DNA of 64,000 bases, from contig OZ026618.1 in NCBI GenBank assembly GCA_964020975.1, positions 39,994,446 through 40,058,445 on the forward strand, read 5' to 3'. Below, one piece after another: positions 12,762 through 26,330 of the stretch; the first letter of the stretch is position 1, and the number at the start of each line of letters is the position of its first letter. The notes beneath the pieces are model-generated. The model saw only the letters and a list, made by a program, of their open reading frames with translations. It was not told the DNA's origin and did not search any database. The DNA is from Hermodice carunculata. Its lineage: Eukaryota > Annelida > Polychaeta > Eunicida > Amphinomidae. The translations under genes and the position numbers were made by a program.

Positions 12762-12906
12762 AGAAAACGAAATATGTTATTACAAACTAAATTACAAAGC
12801 ATATGTTAAGGGGCACTCGGAAATGGAAACAATGTATCATAATAATGATGGTGGTGATAGATATTACAATGTAATCAAATAAGATATGCACCCGTTACAC
12901 ACATAT

Positions 12907-13017
<111 letters not shown>

Positions 13018-13697
13018 TCAACAAAATTCCTTGTGCAAATACATGGCAGATATGTATGATCTATTTATTTCAATCAGTGCTCTCTGCCATAGTTATGCAA
13101 TTCAAAATGCAAGAGTTTCCCCTCAAAACCACACATTGCTTGCACTTAAATATTTATACTCCTGATGAATGAAAGATTATCACATCTAACGTTATGTTTC
13201 CTGTCTTGCGTGAAATGGAACCTGTAGAGCATGGTTGGTGTGTCTATGATAAATTTAGAAAATCGTTGCTAAAAATTAACCAACTCTGTCACCCTCGCAT
13301 AAACATTGTCCGTAAATGATCAAATCTACCTTTAATTTTAATAAAAACGCAGGACAGAAGAAGTGAGGATGTTCCATATCACAGCCATAAATGAATAAGA
13401 ATTGGGAACATTTTCTTTCAAAGCAATTTTCACTGCACACTTTTTATAGTTCAAACTATGCGATTTTTATATCGCCTCACAAGCAAACAAATTGCCCTAT
13501 CTCATAAGGATCAACAGATATCAAAAGAAAAATACCATAACCAGGAGTGGTTCCAAGGATATGTTTTCTTACAACCCCTGTCGTGACTTCTGGAGCAATT
13601 TCCAGAAAGAAAATGATCAACCTATTAGGACCACCTCCAAATTTTATAACTTTTTATTTATGCTGTTTCAGGAATCATAACTGAATTCGATCTTGGA
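13018..13697. other. no supported gene
   Basis: AT-rich spacer between two long TA-rich microsatellites. Confidence 0.5.
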
Positions 13698-13703
13698 AAT
13701 ATA

Positions 13704-13794
<91 letters not shown>

Positions 13795-13820
13795 TTATTT
13801 ATATTTATATATATATATAT

Positions 13821-13900
<80 letters not shown>

Positions 13901-13917
13901 ATATATATATGTATATA
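13698..13917. repeat. (TA)n microsatellite, interrupted
   Basis: About 220 bp of TA with small interruptions (TTTA units near 13,790-13,810, 'acatg' near 13,823). The 87-codon frame over it is an artefact. Confidence 0.95.
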
Positions 13918-14439
13918 TTAAATTTCTGTGGTTTCAATTGGGAAAAAAGTGTGTGACTTTTGGATGCAAAATGTGAACATCCTACCTAGTCAGAAGGGAT
14001 GCTAGAAAATCTTGATCCCGTCCCGCTAAAAACTGGTTGCGAATAATTGGATGTGTAGTAATCCGAAAATATGTATATTTACTCGTGAAAAAATAAATGG
14101 GTAAAATTGATCCAAAGTCGGCAGTCTCCCTGCACACTGGCTACAGATCTTCCACCTTAAACCAGGAAGGCAGGCCATCTTGTGTGGTTGCCATTACCAG
14201 CAGTATACACTCACGCTAAGACAGTCAAAACAGTAGCACCTCCTGCTGTAAGGCTTATGTGTTTTCAAGCTGTTGTCTAGTGCTTGGGTATTCCCATCTC
14301 TTTTGAAGTTTGTCGCATGCTGCAGTAGTCAATATTGATGTGTTTAAGCATGTACCAGCCTTACAGATGCTTTCCAATATGCGAGTTGTTACCTTCACGT
14401 ATCCTAGGCCTTCTTATAAATCACTAAATAAAATAAAAC
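13918..14439. other. no supported gene
   Basis: Mixed-composition spacer; may contain the degraded end of the minus-strand relic to its right. Confidence 0.4.
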
Positions 14440-14960
14440 TGAAAGCCTGCTGCATGTAGGCCTATGATTTCAAATTAAGCTTGTTTTGAGATTACATTTA
14501 CACTGTCTTAGTGTGTAGCGTATGCTGTTGGTATTGCTTATTGGCAACTGTGATGGTTGACGTGCCATAAATTTCCAGATGACACTTAAATATAATGGGT
14601 CTCTTTGGATAGTGACTTTTGAAAAGCATCCCTTTCCAGTCTTAAGTTTCAAAGTAGCAGCTTTAGTGATCTTCCCTGGCAGCTAGGGCATGGTCAGTGC
14701 TAGGCACAGACTAAGTCCATGTTGCATTGACAAAGCCCAGCTTTGTCATGGCCGTGTGCCATGGCTCATTCCAGTACAGCTGAATTTCTCTGTCCTCCTT
14801 TCATAGCCCTACATCTTCCCCGTCGTCCTCATTAAGTTTTTCTTCGGAAAAGGAACAGCTGAAATTGAGATGCAGCTCATTCTCTTCATTGCTACCATTC
14901 ATGCCTAATCTATCTCTCTTCCCTATTGTATTGCATAGACTCCCTTATGTGACGTCACGC
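14440..14960 (-). pseudogene. decayed coding repeat related to 9585-9800
   Basis: On the minus strand the translation contains an acidic stretch ('SFSEEKLNEDDGEDVG', near 14,800-14,850). 'AMTKLGFVNATW' and 'SVPSTDHALAARED' follow (14,665-14,765). The last two align with 'AMTKPIFTGATVAECLPSTD' at 9615-9680 on the plus strand, both in protein and in DNA. Stops interrupt the frame. Function is unknown. The shared block and opposite orientations indicate two insertions of one element family. Confidence 0.45.
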
Positions 14961-16334
14961 CATCTCACTTCAGTCTGGAGAGTCAATTTTGATGTTGTCC
15001 TCAAAGAAAGGCCAAGATATGCCTGGATTCTGTCTTAGTATGCGAGATGGATACTCCCCAGCTAACATCTAAACGTCTGCAGTCATTTTTTTTATTAATA
15101 TCAACGTAGCTTATTGATCAAATATATCTATATTTTATTTCATCATTTTGGTTGCCGCTTAATTTCTAAAGGTAACCGATTCAACAGTCTAAACGTCGAG
15201 GAAAATAATGATTATCAAACAGTTTAGTACCTGCACGGAAATAAAGAAAATGAACCTGCTGATGAATATGATATGTTGAGTTACCTGTGGTAGAAGCAGT
15301 GAGAAGAATTGAGCACAATGAATCAGGGACAAGCTTGTTAACAAGTTCATACATTAGCATGAACTTTTATATTTTTCGAAAATTGGCCAGAGATGACCAT
15401 CCTGTTTCTTCCTAAGACTCTGCCTTGCTCGTTCCGTGCATTTCACCAGGAGCGATATGAGCAGCATTTAATTAATCATTTGCCTGCTTTTCCTCATCAA
15501 ATACAATACAGACACTTGAGTTCAGTCGTATGACCATGCAGTGTTGACATTTGCATCTTTTCCCATTTGATCCCTACCTTACCTCGTTCCGTTGTCTGGT
15601 GTGTAAAAGGGTATCCAATAAATAGACATTAAATTTGACATGATTGTCGCCAAATACGTTATGAATTACTCGTGAAAAAACGAATGCAATGCGTATGGTA
15701 CTTTTGATGATGCGCGGCTATAGAGGCAAACTATCGATGCAGCTGGCATGGCTTATCATCTGGCACGGCTTTTTTCCATGACCGGAAATATTCTCATATG
15801 TGTATTATATGATTTTTTCTGCAGGCGGTGACGTAAGGTGAGTGGTCAGCTGCCACGTTATCATTTTTGGTGACTGTGTAGAACTTTTGGGTGGGTGTTA
15901 CTAATCTGCGGAGCCAAAATGACCCATTTTGCGATTGAAATGAAAACGTCTCAATATCGGCAGTTATCCAAAATCGTACTCTGACAACTTCCAACACTTA
16001 GAAAATTAAAATTTAGTCGTTCATTTATTAAATTCCAGAGGTTTTTTTTTTTTGTTTTGTTTTGTTTTGTTTTTGTTTGATATTTAGGCTTAACATGGTT
16101 CGCAGATTTTTGATTGAAATCCACTTTTTGACGCGACTTTCTCAACGGCTATTTACAACCTGGTACTTGTGTTCTTCCCCACACAAAAAACTGCATGTGC
16201 ACTGTTCCCCAAATCAGCACTATCAGTGGCAAATAACAGTAGAGCCACATTTCACAGGAAAACTTGTGAGAAACATGCAGAAAAGCTCTTTTAGATATAA
16301 TCATCTCAGTTAATTTCAATATAAGAAAAACATC
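14961..16334. other. no supported gene
   Basis: AT-rich. A T/G-rich tract lies at 16,040-16,078. Short open frames here have no motif. Confidence 0.45.
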
Positions 16335-17116
16335 ATGGCCTCAAATAGCCATTTTTATAAACACATGCACAGCATTCAGGATGAGCTAACCAAGTCTTTG
16401 GTTTCAAAGTTTCTTGACACGTGCAGTATTAAATGTTTTGGGAATGAGAAGGCTATTGCAAATAAAGAGTCCCTGAAATTACAGACGGATTTACCTGGCA
16501 CTGTACGGTAAAATTAACAGAATTGAAAAGTAAATGAAAAGAAAATTTTGATCCAAAAAGAAACTCATTGTAACCGAGACCAAGGACGGTAGAGATATAT
16601 TTGCAGTAGGCCTACCCGATTGCCAAAGACCATGTCGGCCTACCTCAATGAGCAGTCCCTTGAATATGATGTCTAAACAGTAGGAGCAGCAACAGAAGGA
16701 GCAGCCACAAACACACCTAGGCCGACATGCCGATGGTCAAACTAGGCTTATCATTAGCAACTAAATTTGTAATGAATTGAAACAATGAGTGCTATTTGAG
16801 TTGCCGAGTCTGAAAATTGATTCAAATAACTTTCAGATTTGGAAAAGGTGAAAACAGAGTTGAATAAAAGAGAAACAAGTAAATACTCTTCAAGTTGATC
16901 CAGAACTTGTACGGAATGCTTTGTTGCACACCAAAATTTATTTTATTCCAGTCGTGAGTTGACCTCCGAGAAAATACATGAACTATTAGTAGCACGAACA
17001 GATTTTGCAGAGCGGTGTCCAGAGTTTCCCAAAAAGGCTCCAGTCTTCATGTCAATTCCTATCACGTCAGTCCCATGTAAATGGGACTTTAACTTAAGCA
17101 GCCAAAACAGAATTTA
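16335..17116 (+). pseudogene. probable hAT transposase relic
   Basis: A 58-codon frame starts at an ATG at 16,335 and includes 'SIQDELTKSLVSKFLDTC', like the region ahead of the hAT dimerisation domain. Further on, 16,950-17,113 reads 'EKIHELLVARTDFAER' and then 'IPITSVPCKWDFNLSSQNRI'. In intact hAT proteins of the KIAA1586/ZNF862 kind the last block reads roughly PVTSVxCERxFSxxNRIK, so the position and order fit. The ER pair is replaced here and the frame ends soon after, so it is a decayed C-terminus. No DDE residues, terminal repeats or 8-bp duplication were identified. The assignment rests on one motif and is moderate. Confidence 0.45.
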
Positions 17117-18533
17117 AAAAATAAATAAATAAATAAAATTGGAATTGCCAGGTATTAAACCAAAATGAAAATTGTCAGTGTCTGAAATTTGTTTTCCAAA
17201 AAAAGGAGACAAAAGCATATTTTGTATTAAAGGTGGGCAAAATCTTGAGTAATTTGAAGAGAGGACGAATTTAAATCATAAATAATTGAAGAACTATTTT
17301 TTCACCTGAGTACTGCTTGTATAATTGCCTCTAAACATCTCATAAAGGTGTCTAACAGTTCACATACATGTACATTTTTCAACCTGTGAGGCAAATTTGA
17401 CTGTGTATAATGAAAACTCATAAAGATATGAAAAACAGAATCTTTGAATTGTTCAACACGAAAACCAACTAAAGGGCACATGAATAATAATTTTTATTCA
17501 CAAATTATTATCATAAGGATCTATCTGAATTCTGTGTGTTCAATATTGTAAACTGTTATCTGTCATTTGTTTCTCAACGGACAACAATAAATGTAATTTT
17601 AAATTTTGAGTATTGTTTTCTTTATTAACCGTGAAATTCAAAATTATGCATATGATACAGTCACTCAGATAAATGATTCATTCAAGATTTTCTTATTGAT
17701 CATTGTGTGTCTCTGACTTTGTAAGTTTACAATAATGACTTTAGTTCTTGCATGCACTGTGAGTGTAAGGTTATGGATCATCAGTCGTTATAGTCAGTAA
17801 GTGTACCACACCTGAAAAGAAGGAAGACATTATTATCCGAAAAAATGACATTCAATGATAAATTTGCATAAAGAGTAATTTGAAAGTCTGTGACGCTCTG
17901 AAAAAATAAGGGGTCTGAATGATTTCCTGAAAAAAAAAAACCCTTAGGGAAACACCTAGTACAATAGACTGAAGCATATCTGCAGGTGCCCGTAAACTTA
18001 CTTTCATTTCGATATGTTTAACATGTACAAGGCACATATAGTGAAACAGCAAAATGACTATCTATTTAAAGACAAAGTTGATACAGTAGCATCCTCTCAT
18101 AAAATTTGCTCTCAAAAATATGTACTGGAAATCTTAAGTAATTATTTTCTTTTCAACATGTTATAGTGCATTTTAACCTCCCTATCCAAACCACATTGTT
18201 GATATTTGTCAATTTTAAAACAAATTATGACTATTACGATATGCTTTCCACATATGTTTGCAAAGACCTGATGTCCACTCTCTAATTTCCAGTCCTCATT
18301 AGTTCAATGCCGTACATTCTTGGTTGGCATGTCAAATATTAGTGACCCAGTGATGATCCCATGGTGGCAAAGATAAATTCCAGTGCAGTAAAATGTCATT
18401 TTTCACTGTACATAAGCAGACTAAATAAACATATAAAGTGTTACTGAATTCTCATTGCTGCTTTATGTTGAAAGAATATATCGGATCATTTTATGCAGTT
18501 AAAATCTTTCAGCTTGACCTATATGACTTATAG
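17117..18533. other. no supported gene
   Basis: AT-rich; contains a short (AAAT)n stretch near 17,117-17,140. No motif-bearing frame. Confidence 0.5.
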
Positions 18534-18566
18534 TTTTTTTGTTTTGTTTTGCTTTGTTTTTTGTTT

Positions 18567-18597
<31 letters not shown>

Positions 18598-18702
18598 GTT
18601 TTGTTTTTGTTTTTGTTTTTGTTTTTTTTGTTTTGTTTTTTGTTGTTGTTTTTTTATTTTGTTTTTGTTTTGTTTTTGTTTGTTTGTTTTGTTTTATTTC
18701 CA
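18534..18702. repeat. T/G-rich low-complexity tract
   Basis: About 165 bp of T-runs broken by single G. It gives long but meaningless open frames on both strands. Confidence 0.85.
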
Positions 18703-20579
18703 TGTTGTAGCATTTGAAATGACTATCCATTAACTTTTATAACAATAAAAATTATAATGCAATGCTGCTTGAAATGTTCTACATGGTACATACGAATGAT
18801 GAAGTAATTATGTTCATAAGAACTCAAATATATGTACATGTGTATTATATGTCTCATTTTAACCCCACTGCTGGTTATTTCTTATTTGATTTGCAGGTTA
18901 ATCATATGTCATTCGTTGGCATGCCCATATAACATGCACAATATCGCTCTCACAACTTAACAAGGTTTAGAAGGCACAATATTAATTTGATAGATTACTT
19001 GCACATCTTGCAATCCATATTTTAATAGTCTTTTTAGATGTGTGTCAAGTGATGTCTCATGCCAGTATGAATGGTCAATGTACGATAAATGATAGCTCAA
19101 TGCACAAATGTGAATGTTCAACATTGTGGGCGTATTAGTTCAGAGTCGAGACCAATAATGTATAAGTTAAAACTCTTTGTGCGCCAATCACAACAGCAGT
19201 TGTTCAGTGAATAATTGTAATGATTTCAGATTCGAATAGCCCATTACAAGCCCTTTCATTTAAGTACCAGCACAACTATATTTCCAGAAGAAAGAATAAT
19301 CCAGTTCAACAGCTTTCCAAGGAACATATTGGATGCTCTCCGCCTGAAGCATGCCAAGGATACCGATTGACAAAGTCACTAGATTGGCACTTAAAGGTTG
19401 AACCTAATCAATTATAGGCACACTTGTCCATAGCTTGTCTACCCGGTTTCTTTGTTGATATATTCAAGTCTCTAGATAGTATTTGGTCCTGTTGTTTAAC
19501 ATGGACGTGAAAGAAAAGAATTCACATGTAAATACGGTCAACTGGAGGAATGTCTGTCTCCCCATCTGCACATAACTGTATTTGACAGCTACTATTTAGG
19601 TTTATAATGTAAGTTAATTATATGCATACAAGCTTTTATTGTAAATTAGCTCATGTTTTTTATATCATAGATGTTTTGCTATCGTAGAGAAACACTGAAA
19701 GATGCGAATGAAGCCAAAATGTAAATATCGTTCTAAACGTCTGATAATATTAGATCCTGTTACAGCATATAACCTTCATGTAACCCACCATTTTGAAAAA
19801 TTGAGTAACTTTATGCTAATCATTAAACATTACAACCCCCAAACACTTCAGTATAGTGGATAATCAATAAAAAAAAGTGTGTTTACACACAATGCATAAA
19901 ATTATATGATGAAAAATCAAGTTCTGACTATATTAAGAAATGCATGCCCCAAAATGGTGTATTTTTGGCATAATTATGCTAATGATGTGGCTTAATTATG
20001 CAAGTTAGTTGACATTCATAAAAGATGACCTTGGAAAAGAAAGGTCACCAAGAGGGCAACATGGATAGCAAATAGAAGGTCAAAGGGTCAATGGGTTTTT
20101 AAATGACGTCCGTTTGAACACTTTTTTAGTCTCAAAAATGTCCAAATTGAACCATTTGCACCCAGTGACCTCTTATTTAAATCTTTGTTAAATACTGAGG
20201 GCTTTGATAAAAATAATGTCATAATTTTCAAACTTTGAAAGCCTGTAACTGTGGAACGGTTTGGTCAATATGAAAAATGAAAATAGCTTTGCGTTTCTGA
20301 GAGCTTATACTTTTACATAAAAGCCATATAAATATCATTTTCAAATAAATGAAACATCAGCTGAACACCTTACTTGAATACCATATTATATAATTGGCCT
20401 GACCAAACTAGTATAAATAGTTTCCAGTGTATTTCTGTCCAATCAAAATCAAAAGTTTTTCAAAGTGTTAATCAGTTTACTAGATTTATTACATATTTCA
20501 GCAATGTGATCGGATCTTAAATCGGAACATATGAGTTCAAGATGTTAGTGACAGGCAACATTTTGCAATGCGTGGCTTT
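18703..20579. other. no supported gene
   Basis: AT-rich non-coding sequence. Nothing found beyond a small direct repeat of 'taattatgc' near 19,968-20,000. Confidence 0.5.
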
Positions 20580-22195
20580 GAAAATGAATAGGTAGACCCA
20601 AATTCATAATTTTATTGGCAGTAAAGGGATTATCAATGCTCAAGTACATCGAGATATCATCAGCAAACAATTTTATGTTAGATCAAACAAGATCCACATT
20701 ACTGTTAATATAAATAAGAAACATAAGATCCATAAGAGCAAAAGCAAGGAACCTTAAGCCACTCGAGCACATATTTTATCCGGACTTGGGGATTTGCCTT
20801 GAACACTACATGGTCATAACGATTTTTTAAACAATTGGAAAACCAATCTCCCTCAATACTTGCTCCCAAATTTGTGCAAAAGGCCAGAATGCAAAACCTT
20901 GTCTAAAACTTTACATATAGACAAAAAGTGATTCCTATTTTCCTTTGTTGATACATCGCTAAATATAAGTCATGATAGAGGAGGAGCAAATGATAGACCG
21001 TCGAGTTGCCCTGTGTGAAACCAGTGATGAGCAGAGATAACAATGTTCTCCCAAAAGAAGTTATGTACATGCTTACGAACTATCTCTTCAAATACATTTC
21101 TATCACAGCTGAGTAAAAAAAAGGTCCTGTAATTATTACACAAACATTCTTGGGGTCTTTTATATAAAGCGAGGAAACGTTTGTTCTTTTCCAAGCCGTT
21201 ATAAAGCAATGAAACTTTTGCTCTTTTCCAAGCTGAAGGGAATTGTCGATTAGAAAATGATAAGGTAATTAATCTAACAAGTGAGGGTGAATAACAGGTG
21301 TGGCTTCATTTAGCAGTTTTGCACTTATACCATGAGGACCAGAAGCTTTAGTTTTGTCATGAATTAAAAGCACCTGAAGAACTTCTGTCTCCTTTATAGT
21401 AAGTGAGTGAAAATTAGAGGCAGCAGGATCAGTATGTTTGGGCAAAGTTGCCATTGCAGAATCAACGTTTCATTGTTGTAGAAAGTAGCAATAAAAAAAA
21501 ATCAGCTTTGAACATGGAAACAGAAATGTGCTAACCTTTATGGCGGAGAGAAGGAACAATTCGAGATTGATTTTGGTTCACAAAATATTTAACTATGCAT
21601 CCCCGACTTTTGATTTTCTTCGAAAGGCTGTTGGGGTTCTCACAAAGCTTAGTATTGTACTCATCTTCATCAGTTTTCAGCTCTTGTTGATAATGGTGTC
21701 GAACTTGACAGAAAGAGGTTCGTGCATGGGTATTGAAATTTCGACGTTTACCATTTTCATGCCTTCTTTTAACTTGCCGTCTAAGTGAACACAGACATGA
21801 GTAGTACCATGGTCGCTCAAATGTTCTGACTTCACTAGTTTTGTTTTAGATTGATTGTTCAGCTGTTTCCATAAACAATGTGGACCAGGAATCACCACAT
21901 TAATATGCATCAATATCTTCAGAAACAAAATAAACATGAATTCCGGTCTACGTTTTGAAGGATTGTTCTGAAACCCTCAAAATCTGCTTTAACAAAGTCC
22001 CAAATGCGTCTTATGAATGTATGATCTCTCTTCTTCCTAAACAGTATGTTTGCACCCACAACACTATGGTCGCAGTTTGAAATTGAAGGAAGCACATAGC
22101 TCTCACGTACATAGTTAGCAACGTTAAATAGGATCTGATCTAAATATGTAGCTGGAGGGTCGGTAAAACTGATTTGAAAAATTAAGGACAAAAGT
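20580..22195 (-). mobile_element. Jockey/CR1-type LINE relic (endonuclease end plus RT)
   Basis: Reading leftward, 22,191-21,922 gives 'ISNCDHSVVGANILF', the C-terminal SDH-like block of an AP endonuclease, then 'IWDFVKADFEGFR'. At 21,454-21,269 comes 'DKTKASGPHGISAKLLNEA', the start of RT. At 21,209-20,970 are blocks like 'NNYRTFFLLSC' and 'VFEEIVRKHVHNFF'. Near 20,905 is 'KVLDKVLHSGLLHKFGS', and at about 20,645-20,670 'IKLFADDISMYLS' supplies the catalytic F-A-D-D box. Several stops and frame changes separate these blocks, so the copy is old and dead. The order is co-linear over 1.6 kb with no large internal gain. ORF1 and the 3' end were not recognised. Confidence 0.8.
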
Positions 22196-24865
22196 TTTCA
22201 ATTATCCAGCCTACCAATGAAACAAAATTGTCACCAAACATGTTGTAACTTTGTTATTATAAATGAGCATTGTAACTGTGTCATTATGAAATAAACCTGC
22301 ATTGTGTCGGCTTGCGATAATCATGGACTCTTTTCTGTAGAGGAGTTATTTGATTAAAGGCTACACAAACATTATTTTGATTTCAGCTGTGGCCTCATAA
22401 GATCATCAAAACCCAAATTATTTGCGGCTAGTAAATATCGTGTGAGGAATGAGCTTCAAATAAGTAAAACTGGGCTAGCTGTTTAGCAACCCGATGCGCG
22501 TTTAACGTTGTAGTTGATGTTTACAGATTCTATTCACGCACACTAGTATTGCTAAACATCTCTATGGCATGTGATACATTAGACTGACTTCATGCAATTT
22601 GGAAAAGGCTTTAAGTTTCCATACACAAACAGTATATACTACCTGTACTGTACACCTTAAAAGATCACATGTTGATATGTTGCAGCTAAATCCTGGTAAT
22701 ATGAGGTTGGCTATTGTATGACGAACTAGATGTGGCATATGCAACGGAAATACTTTCAATTCAACACCGAACTAAACAGCATCTATAATTCTTTGGACTG
22801 TGTTAGTTTGCCAATCAGTGTTTAAACACAATGTAACAAAAGTTTGTTCTCCCAGCTAAAAAGGTAATTCAACTGTAGAAAAGAGTAACTTAAACTGTTG
22901 CACACAGAGTACAATTATAAGATAATTGTCAATTATTAGAAGTGTTGAATGCATTAAAATGGAAGGAATTTCGAAGGTTCCAAATTTACATCTTTCTTCT
23001 CGGCTCTGGTCTTTGGTCAACAAATTATTGTGGTGTTGGCCTTGAGACATTTGACTGGGCCTCATAAAAGTTTTTGTGCTTCACAAAATTAAAAGTAACC
23101 ACATGTAAAAAAAAAATACTTTTACCATTTTTATCGGTATTAGGTTTGGAAAGCCCTCTCGACCAGTACCACTGATGATAAACAGTAAACTGCATAATTA
23201 CAGTGCAGAACGGTATCTAACCTATGCAATGTTATTACGGAACTGAAACGGCCACAGCGAATAGACCATTTTCTGTTGTGTGTATCAGCATGTGTCTGTG
23301 ATGGTGACTGTTGTAAAATATCGAAAGATCAAACGATTGTGTTTTGGTATCGGCAGAGAGCCCCGCTGATTGTAACTTTGTTTTCTTTTTGGTCATTTTA
23401 TTTTTGAATATTTACGCAGAATGCTTTAGCAAAACGGTTCAAAACTAATCTCAGTAATTTTTGAACTAAAATATTCGTAATTTTCGAGCTTGGGTAAATT
23501 ATCTTCGATACTTTCGAAATAATGTTGTGTTGAAATTAGAATTAAAAAACAACCGCAGATTTTTTTTTCTTTTTCTGTTCTTCAGCGCATGCACAGATTG
23601 CTGTCAAGGTGACTTCCACAAGCGTTGCACATACTCAGATACCTAACCTGACCTGCACTATCGTTTAGTGGGCCCTAATATCTCAATAGTATGCTTGTGC
23701 GCTCAGGGTCATTCGCTGTCTACATCTGTGGAGTATGTTCAGTCCCATTGCCATGTGATGGCACCACATACTGGACGTCTAGCATAACATAAAGGAAAAA
23801 GGCAATCCAACGTTACCTATCTCTACTAATTCATTCAAACTGTTTTTGTATCATCCTTTATTATTTCATTTAATTGTGATATCGACAACATTATGTATTT
23901 AGGCAAAATAAGAGTTAATTTTCAGCAGTCCAGAGATCGACATTTGGTCCAAGTAGCCCATGGAAGTGTGACATCACACTTCCGCTAGTGTCAGCGTCTG
24001 AAGCGGCCAAGAAATTAAATGTTCTCAGGACGGGGAGACGTGAAAAAGACTGTTTACAGCGCCACATTGGAAGAAATGAAATAAGAACAGGAATACGAAA
24101 CTTCATTGATCCCTGATTATGCTCAGATTATTATGAGACGGCGTGAAAGGAATAGAGGAAAATGAGATACTAGGTTTCAAAGGCTATATGGGGAGACCGG
24201 AATATTCTAAATCTGCTGGTCGTCTGTGGTCAAAGGCATGGTTCTGAATGTCATCTTCGAAATCATCTTTTATGAAGTAATCCTTTCAAACAACTTTTCT
24301 GTTGAAGTCTGTCTGTTCGCCTTTGCAATCTAGTTATACAAGCTGGTTGTAAATATCACGTGCAAAATTTGGGAATATCCGCAAGTATATTACAAATAAG
24401 GATATTATTGTGTGAAGGATACGATGTGATTGGCTAAAGGAATTTGAAAGACAACATACGAATGGCTATAGTAATTGCCACCACTTGCGTTGAGCAGGAT
24501 GTTTGTAAAAATCCAGTTCAGAAACCTGAAGTGATCATTTTGCTATTCTGATGGAATATTCACATTTGTGAACTGAAATTCACTCATATAAAGTAATGAA
24601 TGAAAAACACGAAGAAAGATAAAATCCACTTGCCTCTAGTATAGTCTTTACATAGTAGAAGGTAAAATGCATGTTCTGGTGCACCTTTCTGGTGGTGGAT
24701 ACTGTGGCGCTTGTAGACAGTGATAATGATGTACCAATTAACATCTGCTTATTACAATGAACAGCTATCCGACGTTAGCAGTGTGATTACCGATATTAAA
24801 GTAATTGATATAAAAAATAATGAAATTTTGATAGTCAAATGACAATTTCAACTTGTTGTGCATGC
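22196..24865. other. no supported gene
   Basis: AT-rich sequence. Short frames on both strands (for example 22,562-22,759 minus and 23,915-24,106 minus) carry no motif or splice support. Confidence 0.5.
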
Positions 24866-24933
24866 GACCCTGCGCATATATGAAAAAAGTGCTATACATT
24901 TTACCACATAGCACATGCATGCGCGCAAGGGTC
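24866..24933. repeat. 68-bp imperfect hairpin
   Basis: The left arm begins 'gaccctgcgcatatatg' and continues to 'gtgctat'. The right arm begins 'atagcac' and ends 'gcaagggtc'. Three paired blocks (GACCCT/AGGGTC, GCGCATATATG against CATGCATGCGC with two mismatches, GTGCTAT/ATAGCAC) surround a loop of about 12 bases. It could be a tiny foldback element or an RNA hairpin; sequence alone does not decide. Confidence 0.6.
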
Positions 24934-25964
24934 TATATCTTTATACATACGTAGGTTTGTTGCAGAGGGACGTCAAGCTTTTAGAGTGACATTGGACACT
25001 TGAAAAGGGTATCAGGCATTAAAAAAATGGAGAATCTTCCAGGCAAAGTGCTTAGTCATTACTTAGCGACACTTCTGGCACCTCTAGACCTCGTTCTGTT
25101 CAAAATCTGGCGCTGTGATTTTTTAATGTTTTATGAATTTGGATGCGTTTAAGATTTTGTTGCCTTCTTTACCAAAATCGTGTCTGGGTTTGTGCTGAAA
25201 TTCGTCGGAAACGTACTTTGTGGAAGGATCAAACAGAGTTGTTGGCAAGACCTCAGTGCTGAAGTGACAAGTGCTTCAAGCTACGTTTCTCAGCTAAGTT
25301 GATACAGAGATGTCACAAATCACATTTTTACAGTCATTTGCAAATTTCCACAAGGAGAAAACTGGCGTTTTGTCTATAAAATAGCAAAAACTATTATAAT
25401 TTCAATTACGAGTCTTATAACTGGAAAAAGCATGCCATTTCTGTCCACAGGCAATAAAAGGCGATCTTTTTATTTTGCTCGAAAGCAGAATTGCATCGTT
25501 GGTGAACTTCAATATCATATTCGACCACAAAATAAAATATGGACTCATGCATTCGTCATCCTCCGTCGCAAAATAAGTCTCGTAATACTGGCATTTGATT
25601 ATACTAACACATTAACTTCTGGCAGACCTACTGGCATGAACATAATGTCATGATAGATAAAATACGACATGGCAAAACACCATTATTTTAAAAGGGAATG
25701 GGACATTTTTTTTCGTAATCCCTGAATCTCTGCCTATTTCTGTCTTTGCCTTTGCTGTCATTGTAGCGTTTCAATTTATTAATTTGAGTAAAGTCTTTTT
25801 TATTATTATTTTTTTTATACATAATATTTGGTAAATATTTCACTGACTATGTTGTGCTGTGGGCTGCCTTAGCCAACTCATATAATGATGGAAGCAGAGC
25901 CGTTTCCGTAATGTTCCAGTTTCATAAATGTCACAAAAAACGCTGAAAGCCAACTTTCTTCTTC
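24934..25964. other. no supported gene
   Basis: No motif-bearing frame. A 73-codon plus-strand frame at 25,432-25,653 is unsupported. Confidence 0.5.
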
Positions 25965-26330
25965 TCATAATAGCTCAACTGACTGACAAATCAGGAACCC
26001 CCAAAATATGGCAGGGCTACCATATCTCTTTTTATGTTGGGCACAATTGACAAGTTTGGGTTTTAAGTGGTTTGGTCTATATTTTTGGAAAAAATACTTT
26101 GCAGTAAATGAAGAATATTTCAAAGGTTGACAGGACCAGTCTAAAACCACCAGTTGCTTTTTATGAGTGTCTGCCTGTTTCAAGTCAAGAGTGAAATTTG
26201 TTTCTTCACATTGGTATTGAAAGCTGCATGTTGATGAATTGGTATTTTTTTAATCACTACCTTTTGCTCTCTTAACCTTTGCTGTCATTGTTGGGTTGGA
26301 AGTTGTAAATGTGGGTACACTTTTTCATTA
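25965..26330 (-). pseudogene. fragment of a repeat-borne coding element, related to 61,360-61,560
   Basis: A 72-codon minus-strand frame (26,183-25,965) contains 'QPLKYSSFTAKYFFQKYRP'. The DNA from about 26,100 to 26,325 aligns with 61,370-61,556: both share 'aatatttcaaaggtt', 'tgcctgt-tcaa-tcaggagtgaaat' and 'cattggtattg-aag'. At 61 kb this same flank precedes the exon at 60,830-61,348, so the fragment probably comes from another copy of that element. Function is unknown. Confidence 0.5.

Noticed and set aside
12421-12882. 153-codon plus-strand frame
   Set aside because: It overlaps the minus-strand relic with a good splice acceptor, and its own translation has no motif. The strand choice is not certain.
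18490-18733. Overlapping frames on both strands of 64-74 codons
   Set aside because: Artefact of a T/G homopolymer-like tract.
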